64,000 bases of DNA from the NCBI RefSeq assembly GCF_000756615.1, contig NZ_CP009288.1, positions 5,952,001 through 6,016,000 on the forward strand. Direction: 5' to 3'. A model generated the notes under the pieces. That model had not been told where the DNA came from, searched no databases, and saw only the letters and a program-made list of their open reading frames with translations. Below are positions 49,233 through 58,283 of this stretch, piece after piece; positions within the stretch are counted from its first letter, which is position 1, and each line of letters opens with the position of its first letter. Source of the DNA: Paenibacillus durus. GTDB lineage: Bacteria; Bacillota; Bacilli; Paenibacillales; Paenibacillaceae. Both the position numbers and the translations under genes were made by a program.

Positions 49233-49895
49233 TTATTGTCCGCCCGTGCCGGAGGTCAGTATCTTCATCAGCTTGTCGTACTCCTCCTGCGTGACGTACT
49301 TGGAAATGATCGACTGAACCTCCGTGACTTCCTGCGCCGTCAACCCGTCCTCCATGGCTGCGGATATTTTCTGCATCTCATCCTGGGGAACCTTGTTCAT
49401 CAGAATATTGAACACGCTGACTTTTTCCTCGGACGGCAAATTGTCCTTCAAATCCTTCATCGCCTCCGGAGTCATGACCAGCTGCTGATCCTGCGCGCTC
49501 CCGTTCTGCTCCTCGGTTGATGCCTCACCCATGACAGGCAGCGCGTTGTCCGGCGCCTTGTCTTCTTCGGTGCCTCCTCCGGTGCCGGCCGTCGCCGCAG
49601 GAACGGTCTCGCCGCTGCCGCCCGAATCGGATGGCTCCTGCGTCTTTGAGCTATCGGCTGCCGCAGAGCTGTCATCGTCTTTTACCGTGTCTTTGGATGT
49701 TGCCTTCCCGCTTGTACCCATAAGGCTGCTCAGCATTCCGCCGAAGCCCGGAGCCGGGGTATCCACCTTCAGGCCGAGCCCGGACATTACCGATTGAACA
49801 TACGCATTTACGATAACGCCTGTTGTCAGTATGGACAGACTGCTCGCCAGTACTACGATTAAGCAGATACCCAGCGTAAGTTTCACAAATTTCAT
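49233..49895 (-). CDS. Membrane-anchored hypothetical protein with acidic low-complexity linker
   Basis: 220 residues from the ATG at 49895 (GGGAGAG nine bases upstream); an ATG six bases earlier is too close to the site. One N-terminal membrane helix or uncleaved signal (FVKLTLGICLIVVLASSLSIL), then a Ser/Asp/Gly/Glu-rich linker of ~90 residues (KDDDSSAAADSSKTQ; SGGSGETVPAATAG). A helical C-terminal domain follows (LPSEEKVSVFNILMNKVPQD; VTEVQSIISKYVTQEEYDKL). No known domain. The C-terminal part looks folded and exposed on the cell surface. It lies between wall peptidase and purA in what seems a stable core context. Confidence 0.7.
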   Translation of the reverse strand: MKFVKLTLGICLIVVLASSLSILTTGVIVNAYVQSVMSGLGLKVDTPAPGFGGMLSSLMGTSGKATSKDTVKDDDSSAAADSSKTQEPSDSGGSGETVPAATAGTGGGTEEDKAPDNALPVMGEASTEEQNGSAQDQQLVMTPEAMKDLKDNLPSEEKVSVFNILMNKVPQDEMQKISAAMEDGLTAQEVTEVQSIISKYVTQEEYDKLMKILTSGTGGQ

Positions 49896-50046
49896 TTCCA
49901 TCTCTCCCTTGAATCAATGCGTCCGCTTGCTCTTTTTCCATTATTGACCAATATGGGCTCCGGAAAACGTCCGTTCGCTTATTCATGCGGAAGTTGTGCC
50001 TTCAAGGACACAAGGAAGGGAATTTCGTCATAGTGCTGCGATAACA

Positions 50047-50673
50047 TCACTTTTCCCTCTTCAGTGCTCCAATCTTTCGGGAATATCTGACGGCGGCGCT
50101 GGCAAAAGGGATACAAATCAGAACAAGCACCGCCTTCAAAGCAGCTTCCATCACGTTAACCCCTTCCCATGAACGGGGCAGATTGGGCCTGCCGAAGAGC
50201 GCTGTAAGAAGCAGCAAGATGGCCACTACCGCAAAAGCGCTGCGGATCTTTTGGTAGTACATGATTTGTACCTGCCTGTCCGTGTTGACTTTAAAAGGCA
50301 GCCCGTCGTTATACTTTTCCATAATCAACAGCTCGGCGTTCATATTCCCTGGAGAGGACGCAAAGGATGCGCCCCGTCTTCCATAAGGTCTATACCGCAC
50401 GTTTCCGATAGCGAATTTGCCAAAATTGATATTTTTGGTCAAAGTCCGAATTCCGGCTCCCGTCAACGATTCCCTGTATGCCTTCAGCTCCTTCGATGTG
50501 TAGTCTGCGGCAAACTCAACATGGTACATGTAACGGGAAGGCTCGCAATCTTCAAAGATATAGAACAGGTTCGAGGTTCTCGCGAGCCGATACCCCTTTG
50601 AGGCCTGATCGTTCAGCCATTGTTCCAGATGATCGGGCATAACTGAGAGATTAAGTATCCTTTTCTGAGCCAT
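50047..50673 (-). CDS. DUF2812 domain-containing membrane protein
   Basis: 208 residues. The N-terminal DUF2812 domain begins FDF-like LNLSVMPDHLEQWLNDQASKG and continues YIFEDCEPSRYMYHVEFAADY. It is followed by two C-terminal membrane helices (SAFAVVAILLLLTALFG; AALKAVLVLICIPFASAAV). Such proteins are usually paired with a PadR-type repressor; none is seen here. Function unknown. A GAGGAA site lies very close to the ATG, so initiation may be weak. Confidence 0.75.
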   Translation of the reverse strand: MAQKRILNLSVMPDHLEQWLNDQASKGYRLARTSNLFYIFEDCEPSRYMYHVEFAADYTSKELKAYRESLTGAGIRTLTKNINFGKFAIGNVRYRPYGRRGASFASSPGNMNAELLIMEKYNDGLPFKVNTDRQVQIMYYQKIRSAFAVVAILLLLTALFGRPNLPRSWEGVNVMEAALKAVLVLICIPFASAAVRYSRKIGALKREK

Positions 50674-50778
50674 TTCCTCTGCGCTCCTTTGCTGTTTTAA
50701 TCTCCAAAAAATAACATTAATTCAAATTACTTTCCGTGATATTTTTCAGAAGGATACTTGGAAAACAGCTCTTACGCA

Positions 50779-50819
50779 GAAAAAACCGCAGAAAGCCATT
50801 GCATGGCTCTCTGCGGTTC
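50779..50819 (-). terminator. Terminator of purA
   Basis: AACCGCAGA..CCAT / ATGG..TCTGCGGTT stem followed by TTTTTTC on the minus strand, 36 bases past the purA stop. Confidence 0.9.
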
Positions 50820-50854
50820 TTATATGCGTATGATATGTGGAATATCGCTGCTAA

Positions 50855-52141
50855 TTATTCGTAAATCGGCAGAACTTGGTTCGTCTGGTTGCGGTTGCGT
50901 CCGACCGAGAAGATCGCGATCGGAATGCCGGTCAGCTCGGATACGCGCTCCACATACTTGCGCGTGTTCTCCGGCAGATCGTCCAGCGTCTTGGCCGAGG
51001 TAATATCCTCATCCCAGCCCGGCAGTTCTTCGTAGACGGCTTCGCATTCGGCCAGCATTTTCAGGCTTGCGGGATAATGGGTAATAACCTCCCCGCGATA
51101 TTTATAGCCAGTGCAAATCTTAACCGTCTTCAGGCCGCTCAGCACGTCCAGCGAGTTCAGGGACAGCCCGGTCAGACCGCTGACACGGCGGGCATGGCGG
51201 ACAACGACGCTGTCGAACCAGCCGACCCGGCGCGGACGTCCGGTAACGGTGCCGTATTCATGGCCGGTCTCGCGGATTAGATCGCCGATTTCATCGTTCA
51301 GCTCGGTCGGAAACGGACCGTCGCCGACACGCGTCGTATACGATTTGGCTACTCCGATGACCTGCTTGATCTTCGAAGGCCCTACGCCGGAGCCGATGCA
51401 GACACCGCCTGCGGACGGATTGGAGGACGTTACGAACGGATAGGTTCCTTGGTCGATGTCGAGCATAACGCCTTGAGCGCCTTCGAACAGCACCTTGCTA
51501 TCCGCGTCGATGGCGTTGTTCAGCACGACCGAAGTGTCCGTCACATAGCGGCGCAGCACTTCCGCATATTCCAGATACTGCTTCAAAGTCTCTTCCACAT
51601 CAAGCGGCTCTCCACCGTATACTTGGGTGATAACCTGATTCTTCTCATTCATCAAATGACGCAGCTTAAGCTCGAATTCTTCGGCATCCATCAGATCGGC
51701 GATCCGAATGCCATTGCGGGCTGCTTTGTCCATATACGCCGGGCCGATGCCCTTGCGGGTCGTTCCGATTTTGTTCGGCCCCTTGCGGTCTTCCTCGAGC
51801 GCATCCAGCACCATGTGATAAGGCATGATGACATGGGCGCGGTCGCTGATGACCAGATTTTCTGTATCAAATCCGTTCTCGTGGATATAATTGATTTCAT
51901 CAATCAGGGCGGCCGGGTTGATCACCATGCCGTTACCGATGACACAAGTCTTTTCTTTATAGAAGACGCCCGACGGAATCAGGCTGAGCTTGAATTTCTT
52001 GCCGTCAATCAGAATCGTGTGGCCGGCATTGTTGCCCCCTTGATAACGGGCGACCACATCTGCGCTCTCTGCCAGAAAGTCCGTGATTTTGCCCTTGCCT
52101 TCGTCTCCCCATTGTGTTCCCACAACGACTACCGTTGACAT
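50855..52141 (-). CDS. purA: Adenylosuccinate synthetase
   Basis: 428 residues from the ATG at 52141, seven bases after GGAGG. It joins IMP and aspartate using GTP, the first committed step to AMP. Seen: P-loop-like VVVVGTQWGDEGKGKITDFLAE, catalytic NNAGHTI, GTTRKGIGPAYMDKAARNGI, VLFEGAQGVMLDIDQGTYPFVTSSNP, SYTTRVGDGPFPTEL, and the late GRPRRVGWFD and PAYTDN-like region. It is transcribed alone from a promoter next to a PurBox pair. Confidence 0.97.
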   Translation of the reverse strand: MSTVVVVGTQWGDEGKGKITDFLAESADVVARYQGGNNAGHTILIDGKKFKLSLIPSGVFYKEKTCVIGNGMVINPAALIDEINYIHENGFDTENLVISDRAHVIMPYHMVLDALEEDRKGPNKIGTTRKGIGPAYMDKAARNGIRIADLMDAEEFELKLRHLMNEKNQVITQVYGGEPLDVEETLKQYLEYAEVLRRYVTDTSVVLNNAIDADSKVLFEGAQGVMLDIDQGTYPFVTSSNPSAGGVCIGSGVGPSKIKQVIGVAKSYTTRVGDGPFPTELNDEIGDLIRETGHEYGTVTGRPRRVGWFDSVVVRHARRVSGLTGLSLNSLDVLSGLKTVKICTGYKYRGEVITHYPASLKMLAECEAVYEELPGWDEDITSAKTLDDLPENTRKYVERVSELTGIPIAIFSVGRNRNQTNQVLPIYE

Positions 52142-52266
52142 GTTCATTCCTCCGTAGGTGCGGCTCTCCAGCACCATTATTTTTCTTATAGGGCTCATTG
52201 CATACCGCTATGTACGCAGCCCTGAGGGACGCTTTAGACAGTTTAATCCGCTAAAGCACAATTACC

Positions 52267-52295
52267 AGTGTACCAGCCGTCTTTTTTAAAGTCAA
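52267..52295 (-). promoter_or_regulatory. Predicted purA promoter
   Basis: TTGACT (52290-52295), 17 bases, TACACT (52267-52272) on the minus strand. It is immediately downstream of the PurBox pair and about 125 bases before the purA start. Confidence 0.7.
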
Positions 52296-52340
52296 ACAAA
52301 AACGAACGATTGCACAAGAAAATGTACAATCGTTCGGAAA
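52296..52340. promoter_or_regulatory. PurR-type operator overlapping the dnaB terminator
   Basis: On the minus strand TTTCCGAACGATTG, 14 bases, CAATCGTTCG then TTTTTG. Each arm carries a CGAACGATT core close to the Bacillus PurBox AWWWCCGAACWWT, and two inverted PurBoxes 14-17 bases apart upstream of a -35 are what PurR binds. The same palindrome with its T tract forms a good terminator for the dnaB operon. Confidence 0.65.
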
Positions 52341-52355
52341 TTGTCATGATTATCC

Positions 52356-53717
52356 TTAACCTGCAAACGGTTCGGAGTGAGCACGCTCGTAGTTGACGAA
52401 CTTGTTGAAATTTTTCAGAAATACCAGCTCTACCGTACCGACAGGGCCGTTACGCTGTTTGGCGATAATAATCTCGATGATGTTCTTCTTCTCGGTCTCC
52501 TGATTGTAGTAATCATCCCGGTATAAGAACGCGACAATATCAGCGTCCTGCTCGATTGAGCCCGATTCCCGAAGGTCCGACATCATCGGCCGCTTGTCCT
52601 GACGCTGCTCCACACCCCGGCTGAGCTGGGACAAGGCGATTACCGGCACATCCAGCTCCCGCGCGATCTGCTTCAGCGTCCGCGAAATATCCGATACCTC
52701 CTGCTGGCGGTTCTCTCCGCCCTTGCCGCGGCCCTGAATGAGCTGGAGGTAGTCGATCACGATCATGCCCAGCCCTTTTTCCTTCTTGAGCCTCCGGCAT
52801 TTGGCCCGGATATCGGCGACGGTTACACCCGGCGTGTCGTCAATATAGATTTCCGATTCCGACAGCGAGGCAATGCCCATCGTCAGCTTCGACCAGTCAT
52901 CATCGCTCTTGAAGTCGCCGGTACGCATGATGTTCGCATCCAGATTCGCTTCGGCGCAGATCATCCGCTGCACAAGCTGAGCGGCCGACATTTCCAGACT
53001 GAAGATGGCTACCGTCTCTCTGGCGCGCACCGCCACATTCTGGGCGATGTTCAGCGCAAAAGCCGTCTTGCCCACCGACGGACGTGCGGCGACGATGATG
53101 AGATCATTGCGCTGGAAGCCGTTGGTCATCCGATCGAGGTCGGCGAAGCCGGAAGGAATACCGGACGTGCCTCCCTTGTTCTGGTGGAGCATCTCCACCC
53201 GGTCGAACACTTCCATCAGCACGTCGCGGATGGCGATGAACCCGCTGCCGCTGCGTCGGTTGGAGATTTCCAGAATACGCCGCTCGGCGTCGCTCAGCAT
53301 ATCGGCGACATCCTCGCCGCCGGTATACCCTTCGCTTACGATCTGCGTGGCGGTCCGGATCAGCCTGCGCAGCATCGCCTTCTCTTCGATAATCTGCGCA
53401 TAGTAATCAACATTGGCCGCCGTTGGCACCGCATGCGCAAGCTTGGCCAAATAGCTGACCCCGCCGATTGTCTCAAGCTCTCCCTTGTCTTGAAGCTTGG
53501 CCGTTAGGGTAACCAAATCAATCGGCTGGTTCTCTTCTCCGAGCTGTATCATCGCCTCAAAGATCATTTGATGCGGCTTGTCGTAGAAATCTTCGGTATT
53601 CACCCGCTCCATGGCGGCAATCAACGCTTCATCCTGCAGCAGGATAGCGCCGATTACCGCCTGCTCCGCTTCCAGATTCTGCGGGGGAACCCGATCGAAA
53701 AAGAGATCTCCGCCCAT
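52356..53717 (-). CDS. dnaB: Replicative DNA helicase DnaB
   Basis: 453 residues, hexameric helicase at the replication fork (named dnaC in B. subtilis). N-terminal domain with PPQNLEAEQAVIGAILLQDE; RecA-like domain with Walker A IIVAARPSVGKTAFALNIAQ, AIFSLEMSAAQLVQRM, Walker B GMIVIDYLQLIQG, arginine finger region RDSGSIEQDAD-like DLRESGSIEQDADIVAFLYR, and end GTVELVFLKNFNKFVNY. A GGAGGAG site precedes the ATG, one base past the rplI stop. Confidence 0.97.
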   Translation of the reverse strand: MGGDLFFDRVPPQNLEAEQAVIGAILLQDEALIAAMERVNTEDFYDKPHQMIFEAMIQLGEENQPIDLVTLTAKLQDKGELETIGGVSYLAKLAHAVPTAANVDYYAQIIEEKAMLRRLIRTATQIVSEGYTGGEDVADMLSDAERRILEISNRRSGSGFIAIRDVLMEVFDRVEMLHQNKGGTSGIPSGFADLDRMTNGFQRNDLIIVAARPSVGKTAFALNIAQNVAVRARETVAIFSLEMSAAQLVQRMICAEANLDANIMRTGDFKSDDDWSKLTMGIASLSESEIYIDDTPGVTVADIRAKCRRLKKEKGLGMIVIDYLQLIQGRGKGGENRQQEVSDISRTLKQIARELDVPVIALSQLSRGVEQRQDKRPMMSDLRESGSIEQDADIVAFLYRDDYYNQETEKKNIIEIIIAKQRNGPVGTVELVFLKNFNKFVNYERAHSEPFAG

Positions 53718-53718
53718 A

Positions 53719-54165
53719 TTACTCCTCCGTTACCTGAACCTTCAGCACAGCCTTGACTTCCGTATGGAGTTTCACCTGGACCTGCGTCGTGCCAAGATGA
53801 CGAATCGGTTCGTCCAGCTCGATTTTGCGCTTGTCGATGGTGATTCCGTTAGCCTTCGCCAGCGCTTCAGCAATCTGCTTACTTGTAATGGCGCCGAACA
53901 GCCGGCCGCCCTCTCCAGCTTTTGCTTTCATCGTAAGCGCAAGCCCGCTCAGCTTCTCTCCAAGCTGCTGGGCCTCCTCTTTCTCCTGTTCCTTACGGCG
54001 CTGCTCGGCAGCGGCCTGATTCTCCAGCGTCTTCATATTCCCTTCGGTTGCCGGACGGGCCATGCCCCGCGGCAGCAGGAAGTTAGTTGCATAGCCTTCC
54101 GATACCTCTTTGATTTGCCCCTTCTTGCCTTGACCTTTAACGTCTTTAATGAATATAACTTTCAT
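53719..54165 (-). CDS. rplI: 50S ribosomal protein L9
   Basis: 148 residues. MKVIFIKDVKGQGKKGQIKEV and the signature GYATNFLLPRGMARPAT at the start, a long central helix (EQRRKEQEKEEAQQLGEKLSG), then the C-terminal 23S-binding domain (GRLFGAITSKQIAEAL; LDEPIRHLGTTQVQVKLH). It overlaps the gdpP stop by four bases. Conserved gdpP-rplI-dnaB order. Confidence 0.97.
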   Translation of the reverse strand: MKVIFIKDVKGQGKKGQIKEVSEGYATNFLLPRGMARPATEGNMKTLENQAAAEQRRKEQEKEEAQQLGEKLSGLALTMKAKAGEGGRLFGAITSKQIAEALAKANGITIDKRKIELDEPIRHLGTTQVQVKLHTEVKAVLKVQVTEE

Positions 54166-56168
54166 TCGAACAGACCCTCTTTCGCTTCGATTTCCGCCAG
54201 CACCTGCAGCAGTCTGGCCTCTGCTTCCTTGCTAGTTCCTTCAAGCTGTACGGCCGCATTAGTCAAATGTCCGCCGCCGCCCAGCTTCTCCATGACGACC
54301 TGTACATTCATCCGCCCTAGCGAACGGGCGCTAATGCCGATCAGGCCGTCCGGACGCTCGCTGATTACAAAGGAGGCGAGCACATTGGTCATGCCCAGCA
54401 GCGTATCCGCCGTCTGGGCGATCAGGAGCTGCGGTATTTTCATGCCAGGCGCTGTGACCACCAGCGCAATATGATCATAGACCATGCGGGCATGCTTGAT
54501 AATTTCCGCTTTCGAGATGTACTCCTGCAAATCTTCCTTCAGCATCCGCTGAATCAGAATGGTATCGGCGCCAAGCCGGCGCAGGAAGCCCGCAGCCTCG
54601 AACGTCCGCGACCCCGTATGAAGGGCAAAATGCTTCGTGTCCACCGTAATGCCGGCAAGCAGCATGGTCGCTTCCAGTGTGCTGAGTTTGACCTTCTCAT
54701 GGATGTATTGCAGCAGCTCCGTTACCAGCTCGCAAGTGGAAGACGCATACGGCTCCAGATAGACAAGCACCGCTTCGTTGATAAACTCCTCGCCCCGCCG
54801 GTGATGATCGACAACGACAATCCGGCTGGCGTATTGAACAAGCCGCGGCTCCATCGTCATCGAAGCCTTATGCGTATCGACTACGATCAGCAGCGTATGC
54901 TCGGTCATCATCTGCAGCGCCTGCTCTGTCGTGACGAAAGAGCCGTACAGCTCTTCGTCTCTTCGGATCTGCTCAAGCATGCGTGTAATGGAAGGATTCG
55001 GCCCTTCAAGCACGATATCGGCTTCCACGTTATACATTTGAGCTGCGCGGAGCAGGCCGATAGAGGCTCCCACGGCGTCGATATCGGGATTGCGGTGCCC
55101 CATAATGATGACCCGGTCGCTTTCCTGAATCAAATCGCGCAGGGCATGAGCGATGACGCGCGCCCGCACCCGTGTGCGCTTCTCCGCCGCATTGGTCTTG
55201 CCGCCGTAGAACGACAGCCGCTGGCCCGCCTTAACAGCCGCCTGATCGCCGCCCCTTCCAAGCGCCATATCCAGACTCGACTGAGCCAGAGCGCCGAGCT
55301 CGCTCGCCGACTCCGCTCCGTAGGCCAGACCGATGCTCAGCGTCATCGGCACCTTCAGATCAGCCGTCATTTCCCGTACCTCGTCCAGGATAAGGAATCG
55401 GCTCTCTTCCAGCGCCTGCAGGCTGCGGTAATTCAGCAGCATCATATAACGCTCCGAGGAAAGGCGGCGCAGATAAACCTCAAACTGCTTAGCCCAATCA
55501 GTAATTTCGCTCGTTACCTTGGCGATCAGCGAAGTCCGCTGTTGATCGTCCATTCCCTGCGCGGCCTCATCCAGGTTATCCATCAGCAGAATGCCTAGAG
55601 CCAGCTTCTCTTCCTCGTACCGCTGCCGCAGATCGATCAGCTCGGTGATTTCATATAAATACAGAAGCCTCTCGCTTGGAATAACGACAGCCTGGTAATA
55701 GCGCTCGTCAACTTTGATTTCCGCGCGGATTTCCTTCTGGATTCCCTCCTTGCCTGCTTCCCGTTTCGCAGGAGCGCCGCCGCCGGCGAGGGGAACCAAA
55801 TCCGGCAGCAGTTCCTGGAGCGGCTCGTTCACCAGCGATTTGCGCGCAAAAACGCTCCCTGCATAGCGGTTGTTCCATTCCACCGCGCGGTCCTCACCGT
55901 ATAGAATAATGCCCAGCGGCAGCGTTCCGATCGCTTCGCCTTCCACCCGCTTGATGCGGAAAGAGAGGCCGTTAATGTATTCCACAAGATTGCGCCGGAA
56001 CGATATTTCGGCCTTAAGCATTGTGAAGCACAGCGTCCCGGCCAAAAACAGGCAGATGACACCCAGGACCCAATTATAGACGCTGACAATAATAATAAGG
56101 ACCAGCAGCAGCAAGAACGCCCAGACGGTGTGATAGCCGTGCCAGCGTTTTTGCAGAAATTTTGGCAT
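54162..56168 (-). CDS. gdpP: Cyclic-di-AMP phosphodiesterase GdpP
   Basis: 668 residues. Two N-terminal membrane helices (~12-50), degenerate heme-type PAS (~80-170), a degenerate GGDEF domain (~175-305, catalytic motif replaced: SSERYMMLLNYRS), then the active DHH-DHHA1 phosphodiesterase with IIMGHRNPDIDAVGASIG, LIVVDTHKAS, IVVVDHHRRGEEFI, and DHHA1 end EKLGGGGHLTNAA. It hydrolyses c-di-AMP, tuning potassium, osmotic and wall homeostasis. It sits between yybS and rplI. Confidence 0.96.
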   Translation of the reverse strand: MPKFLQKRWHGYHTVWAFLLLLVLIIIVSVYNWVLGVICLFLAGTLCFTMLKAEISFRRNLVEYINGLSFRIKRVEGEAIGTLPLGIILYGEDRAVEWNNRYAGSVFARKSLVNEPLQELLPDLVPLAGGGAPAKREAGKEGIQKEIRAEIKVDERYYQAVVIPSERLLYLYEITELIDLRQRYEEEKLALGILLMDNLDEAAQGMDDQQRTSLIAKVTSEITDWAKQFEVYLRRLSSERYMMLLNYRSLQALEESRFLILDEVREMTADLKVPMTLSIGLAYGAESASELGALAQSSLDMALGRGGDQAAVKAGQRLSFYGGKTNAAEKRTRVRARVIAHALRDLIQESDRVIIMGHRNPDIDAVGASIGLLRAAQMYNVEADIVLEGPNPSITRMLEQIRRDEELYGSFVTTEQALQMMTEHTLLIVVDTHKASMTMEPRLVQYASRIVVVDHHRRGEEFINEAVLVYLEPYASSTCELVTELLQYIHEKVKLSTLEATMLLAGITVDTKHFALHTGSRTFEAAGFLRRLGADTILIQRMLKEDLQEYISKAEIIKHARMVYDHIALVVTAPGMKIPQLLIAQTADTLLGMTNVLASFVISERPDGLIGISARSLGRMNVQVVMEKLGGGGHLTNAAVQLEGTSKEAEARLLQVLAEIEAKEGLFE

Positions 56169-56179
56169 GAGCTCTCACC

Positions 56180-57100
56180 CTATCGTTTCGATTTGGCCAC
56201 CATTTCCCGCAGCGGCACCACCAGATCAATAATCCCGATAATCCACAGCGGAGGCAGCATAATGGCCATTACCGCCAGCATAACCGGAATAATCCTGTTC
56301 CAATTCCGTTCATGGGCGATAAAGAAGAAGAAACCAATCGTCTGGATTATAAAGCAAACCCGCAGCAGCGGAACCAAGTTGGCCGTAATCATTACCATAA
56401 AGCTGTTATCCGATTTAAAGAAGAGCAACTGAATCACTGTGGCGATTAAATAATACCAAATAAAGGATTTGGGAATTCTCCAATCACGCGCAGGCTTCAG
56501 CTTGGGTACGGCATACCCCATACTGTTCAGAATCGGCCGGACAATCGAGTGTGTGATCACAGTAATTACGAACGAAGACATAATCAGCGCCATTGGAATG
56601 ACCTGAATGAACGCGCGGCTGTTGTTGCTGAGGTCCTCTGAACTTCCTCCCAGGAAGCTCCCCATACCGAATTCCTGCATCGGGGACAGAGCCATCGTCC
56701 GCATCTCATTCAGCACATCGTATACATAACTATACAGATCGAACTGAAAAAGAGTCTTTCCCAGAAGGAGGAGCAACAGAAATTCTCCCAAAAGGGTAAT
56801 CGTGCCGGCAAATATCGTCGAAGAGGCTGTGGCTTTTTTCTTATATCGCCGTCCCATTACGAGCGCGGGAACAATCAGGTATGCGGCTATTAGTATATAA
56901 AACGGGCTGATCAGCCCCAGGACAAGCCATACGGGCACAATCGTTAAAATAAACTGCCTTGTATTCAGCGTAGTGAACAACAGGGCGGCCGGAATAATCA
57001 TAAACAGTGTCGTGATGATGAGAAACGGGGTTGACAGGGATAACAGCAGGAGCAGGTATGCAATACTCCAGGCCACGGATGTCCAGCGATATTTCAACAA
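56180..57100 (-). CDS. YybS-like DUF2232 membrane protein
   Basis: 306 residues with about eight membrane helices; the DUF2232 pattern VWLVLGLISPFYILIAAYLIVPALVMGR and the late FLSGLSLIRY-like LIATVIQLLFFKSDNSFMVM are seen. Position directly before gdpP is conserved from B. subtilis yybS. Function unknown, perhaps linked to sporulation or membrane homeostasis. It starts three bases after the stop of the MazG-like gene. Confidence 0.85.
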   Translation of the reverse strand: MLKYRWTSVAWSIAYLLLLLSLSTPFLIITTLFMIIPAALLFTTLNTRQFILTIVPVWLVLGLISPFYILIAAYLIVPALVMGRRYKKKATASSTIFAGTITLLGEFLLLLLLGKTLFQFDLYSYVYDVLNEMRTMALSPMQEFGMGSFLGGSSEDLSNNSRAFIQVIPMALIMSSFVITVITHSIVRPILNSMGYAVPKLKPARDWRIPKSFIWYYLIATVIQLLFFKSDNSFMVMITANLVPLLRVCFIIQTIGFFFFIAHERNWNRIIPVMLAVMAIMLPPLWIIGIIDLVVPLREMVAKSKR

Positions 57101-57103
57101 TGT

Positions 57104-57415
57104 TCACCTCTTACGCATATGTTCTTCTAACGCAGATATATCCTGATACCAATCTTCCAGCTGATGGCCTTCCTGCCGGTGCTTCCTCAGCTTCTCCAGC
57201 AGCACCTCGTCCATATCACGGTACGAAATGCCAAGCCTGCGGCCAAGAATATAAGAGCTCATAATCAAACTCGCCAAGCTGTCGCTGACACGGGCGGTAC
57301 TGCCTTCCCACAGTGCTTTAAACAGCCTGGAAACCTGGTCGATGACTTCGGTCTTCAGCCATTCGATGACCTTGGCCCGCTTGGCTACATCCAAATCCTT
57401 CGGCATATTGGACAC
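57104..57415 (-). CDS. MazG-like family protein
   Basis: 103 residues, helical. DVAKRAKVIEWLKTEVIDQVSRLFKALWEG and DSLASLIMSSYILGRRLGISYRDMDEVLLEKL form the helices of a MazG-like nucleotide-pyrophosphohydrolase fold, but the usual EExxE-12-28-ExxD metal motif is not evident, so catalysis is doubtful. First gene of the leftward yybS-gdpP-rplI-dnaB operon. TATAAT at 57450-57455 (minus strand) is a probable -10; ATG follows CGGAGGTAGAGAGACGTGTCC at a somewhat long distance. Confidence 0.8.
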   Translation of the reverse strand: MSNMPKDLDVAKRAKVIEWLKTEVIDQVSRLFKALWEGSTARVSDSLASLIMSSYILGRRLGISYRDMDEVLLEKLRKHRQEGHQLEDWYQDISALEEHMRKR

Positions 57416-57578
57416 GTCTCTCTACCTCCGGGAAAAAGCTTTATTCTCCATTATAGCATAAATGCCTATTCGCAACACGGGCCCCCCCTCGAGCCGGAAT
57501 ACCTTCGCCTGGCGCCGCTGTGATTCAACAAGAAACGCCTGACGGCTTCCCCTAAGGACGCAAGTACGTTTCTCGCAG

Positions 57579-57618
57579 AAATAAAAGGCCCGCATTCCCT
57601 TTTGTCGGAATACAGGCC
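57579..57618 (-). terminator. Terminator of the CBS-domain gene
   Basis: GGCCTGTATTCC / GGGAATGCGGGCC imperfect stem with TTTTATTTC following on the minus strand. Confidence 0.75.
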
Positions 57619-57653
57619 GTACCATCGCACCTTCTGTAACGGGGTGATCCCGC

Positions 57654-58079
57654 TTACAAAGATTCCAATGATTGACGGGATACAAACTTCTCGCAGTACT
57701 CGATGATTTGGCTGCGGCGGACAATCCCAATGAAGCGGTTCATGTCGTCAACAACCGGCACAAAATTCTGAACCTTGGCCAGATTAATCAAATCTTCCAT
57801 ATCCGCGTCGATGGACACCGGCTTGTTGTTCATCCGCAGCGGAACATCCTTCAGCAAAAATTTCGACGCATTGTCAAAAGTGACCTTCCCATGCGAATCC
57901 TTCATGTACCAGAGCAGATCTCCTTCTGTCACTGTACCGGCGTACTCGCCATTGCTGCTTAGGATCGGAATAGCGGTGTATCTGTGATGCTCCATCCGCT
58001 CAAGTGTCTGGCGCAGAGTGGAATCCAGCGTAACGCAGGCCACCTCCTGCTTCGGAAGCAAAAAAAACGCAATATTCAT
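57654..58079 (-). CDS. CBS-domain pair protein
   Basis: 141 residues from the ATG at 58079 (GAGGAGG upstream). Two CBS repeats forming one Bateman module: VTLDSTLRQTLERMEHHRYTAIPIL and GEYAGTVTEGDLLWYM, then NNKPVSIDADMEDLINLAKVQ and FVPVVDDMNRFIGIVRRSQIIEY. No attached enzyme domain. Bateman modules bind adenosine nucleotides, and in Bacillota some bind c-di-AMP; the nearby gdpP makes that worth testing, but no ligand can be read from the sequence. Confidence 0.85.
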   Translation of the reverse strand: MNIAFFLLPKQEVACVTLDSTLRQTLERMEHHRYTAIPILSSNGEYAGTVTEGDLLWYMKDSHGKVTFDNASKFLLKDVPLRMNNKPVSIDADMEDLINLAKVQNFVPVVDDMNRFIGIVRRSQIIEYCEKFVSRQSLESL

Positions 58080-58207
58080 CTTCTTGGTCCTCCTCAAAAA
58101 GTCCCCAAGGAATAACGGTTCTCCCAGTCTTGGCCCAGGGTGTCCGTTTTATTTATACGTATAGGCTGAATCCGCAGTTCCACAAATAGTATACCATAGG
58201 AACAACA

Positions 58208-58243
58208 AGCAGCAGCCGGTAACTGCTCACCAGGGCTGCTGCT
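58208..58243 (-). terminator. Terminator of the LCP gene
   Basis: AGCAGCAGCCC / GGCTGCTGCTT stem with a 14-base loop, then TTGTTGTT on the minus strand, about 40 bases after the stop. Confidence 0.6.
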
Positions 58244-58283
58244 GTCTCTTTTACAGTAAAATAGCGTCCGAATCCGTCTCGTC

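Noticed and set aside
54471..55598. 375-residue open frame opposite gdpP
   Set aside because: Antisense shadow with Arg/His-rich, low-quality composition and no start signal.
57104..57415. Active MazG nucleotide pyrophosphohydrolase
   Set aside because: The acidic metal-binding motif is not evident, so only a MazG-like fold is claimed.
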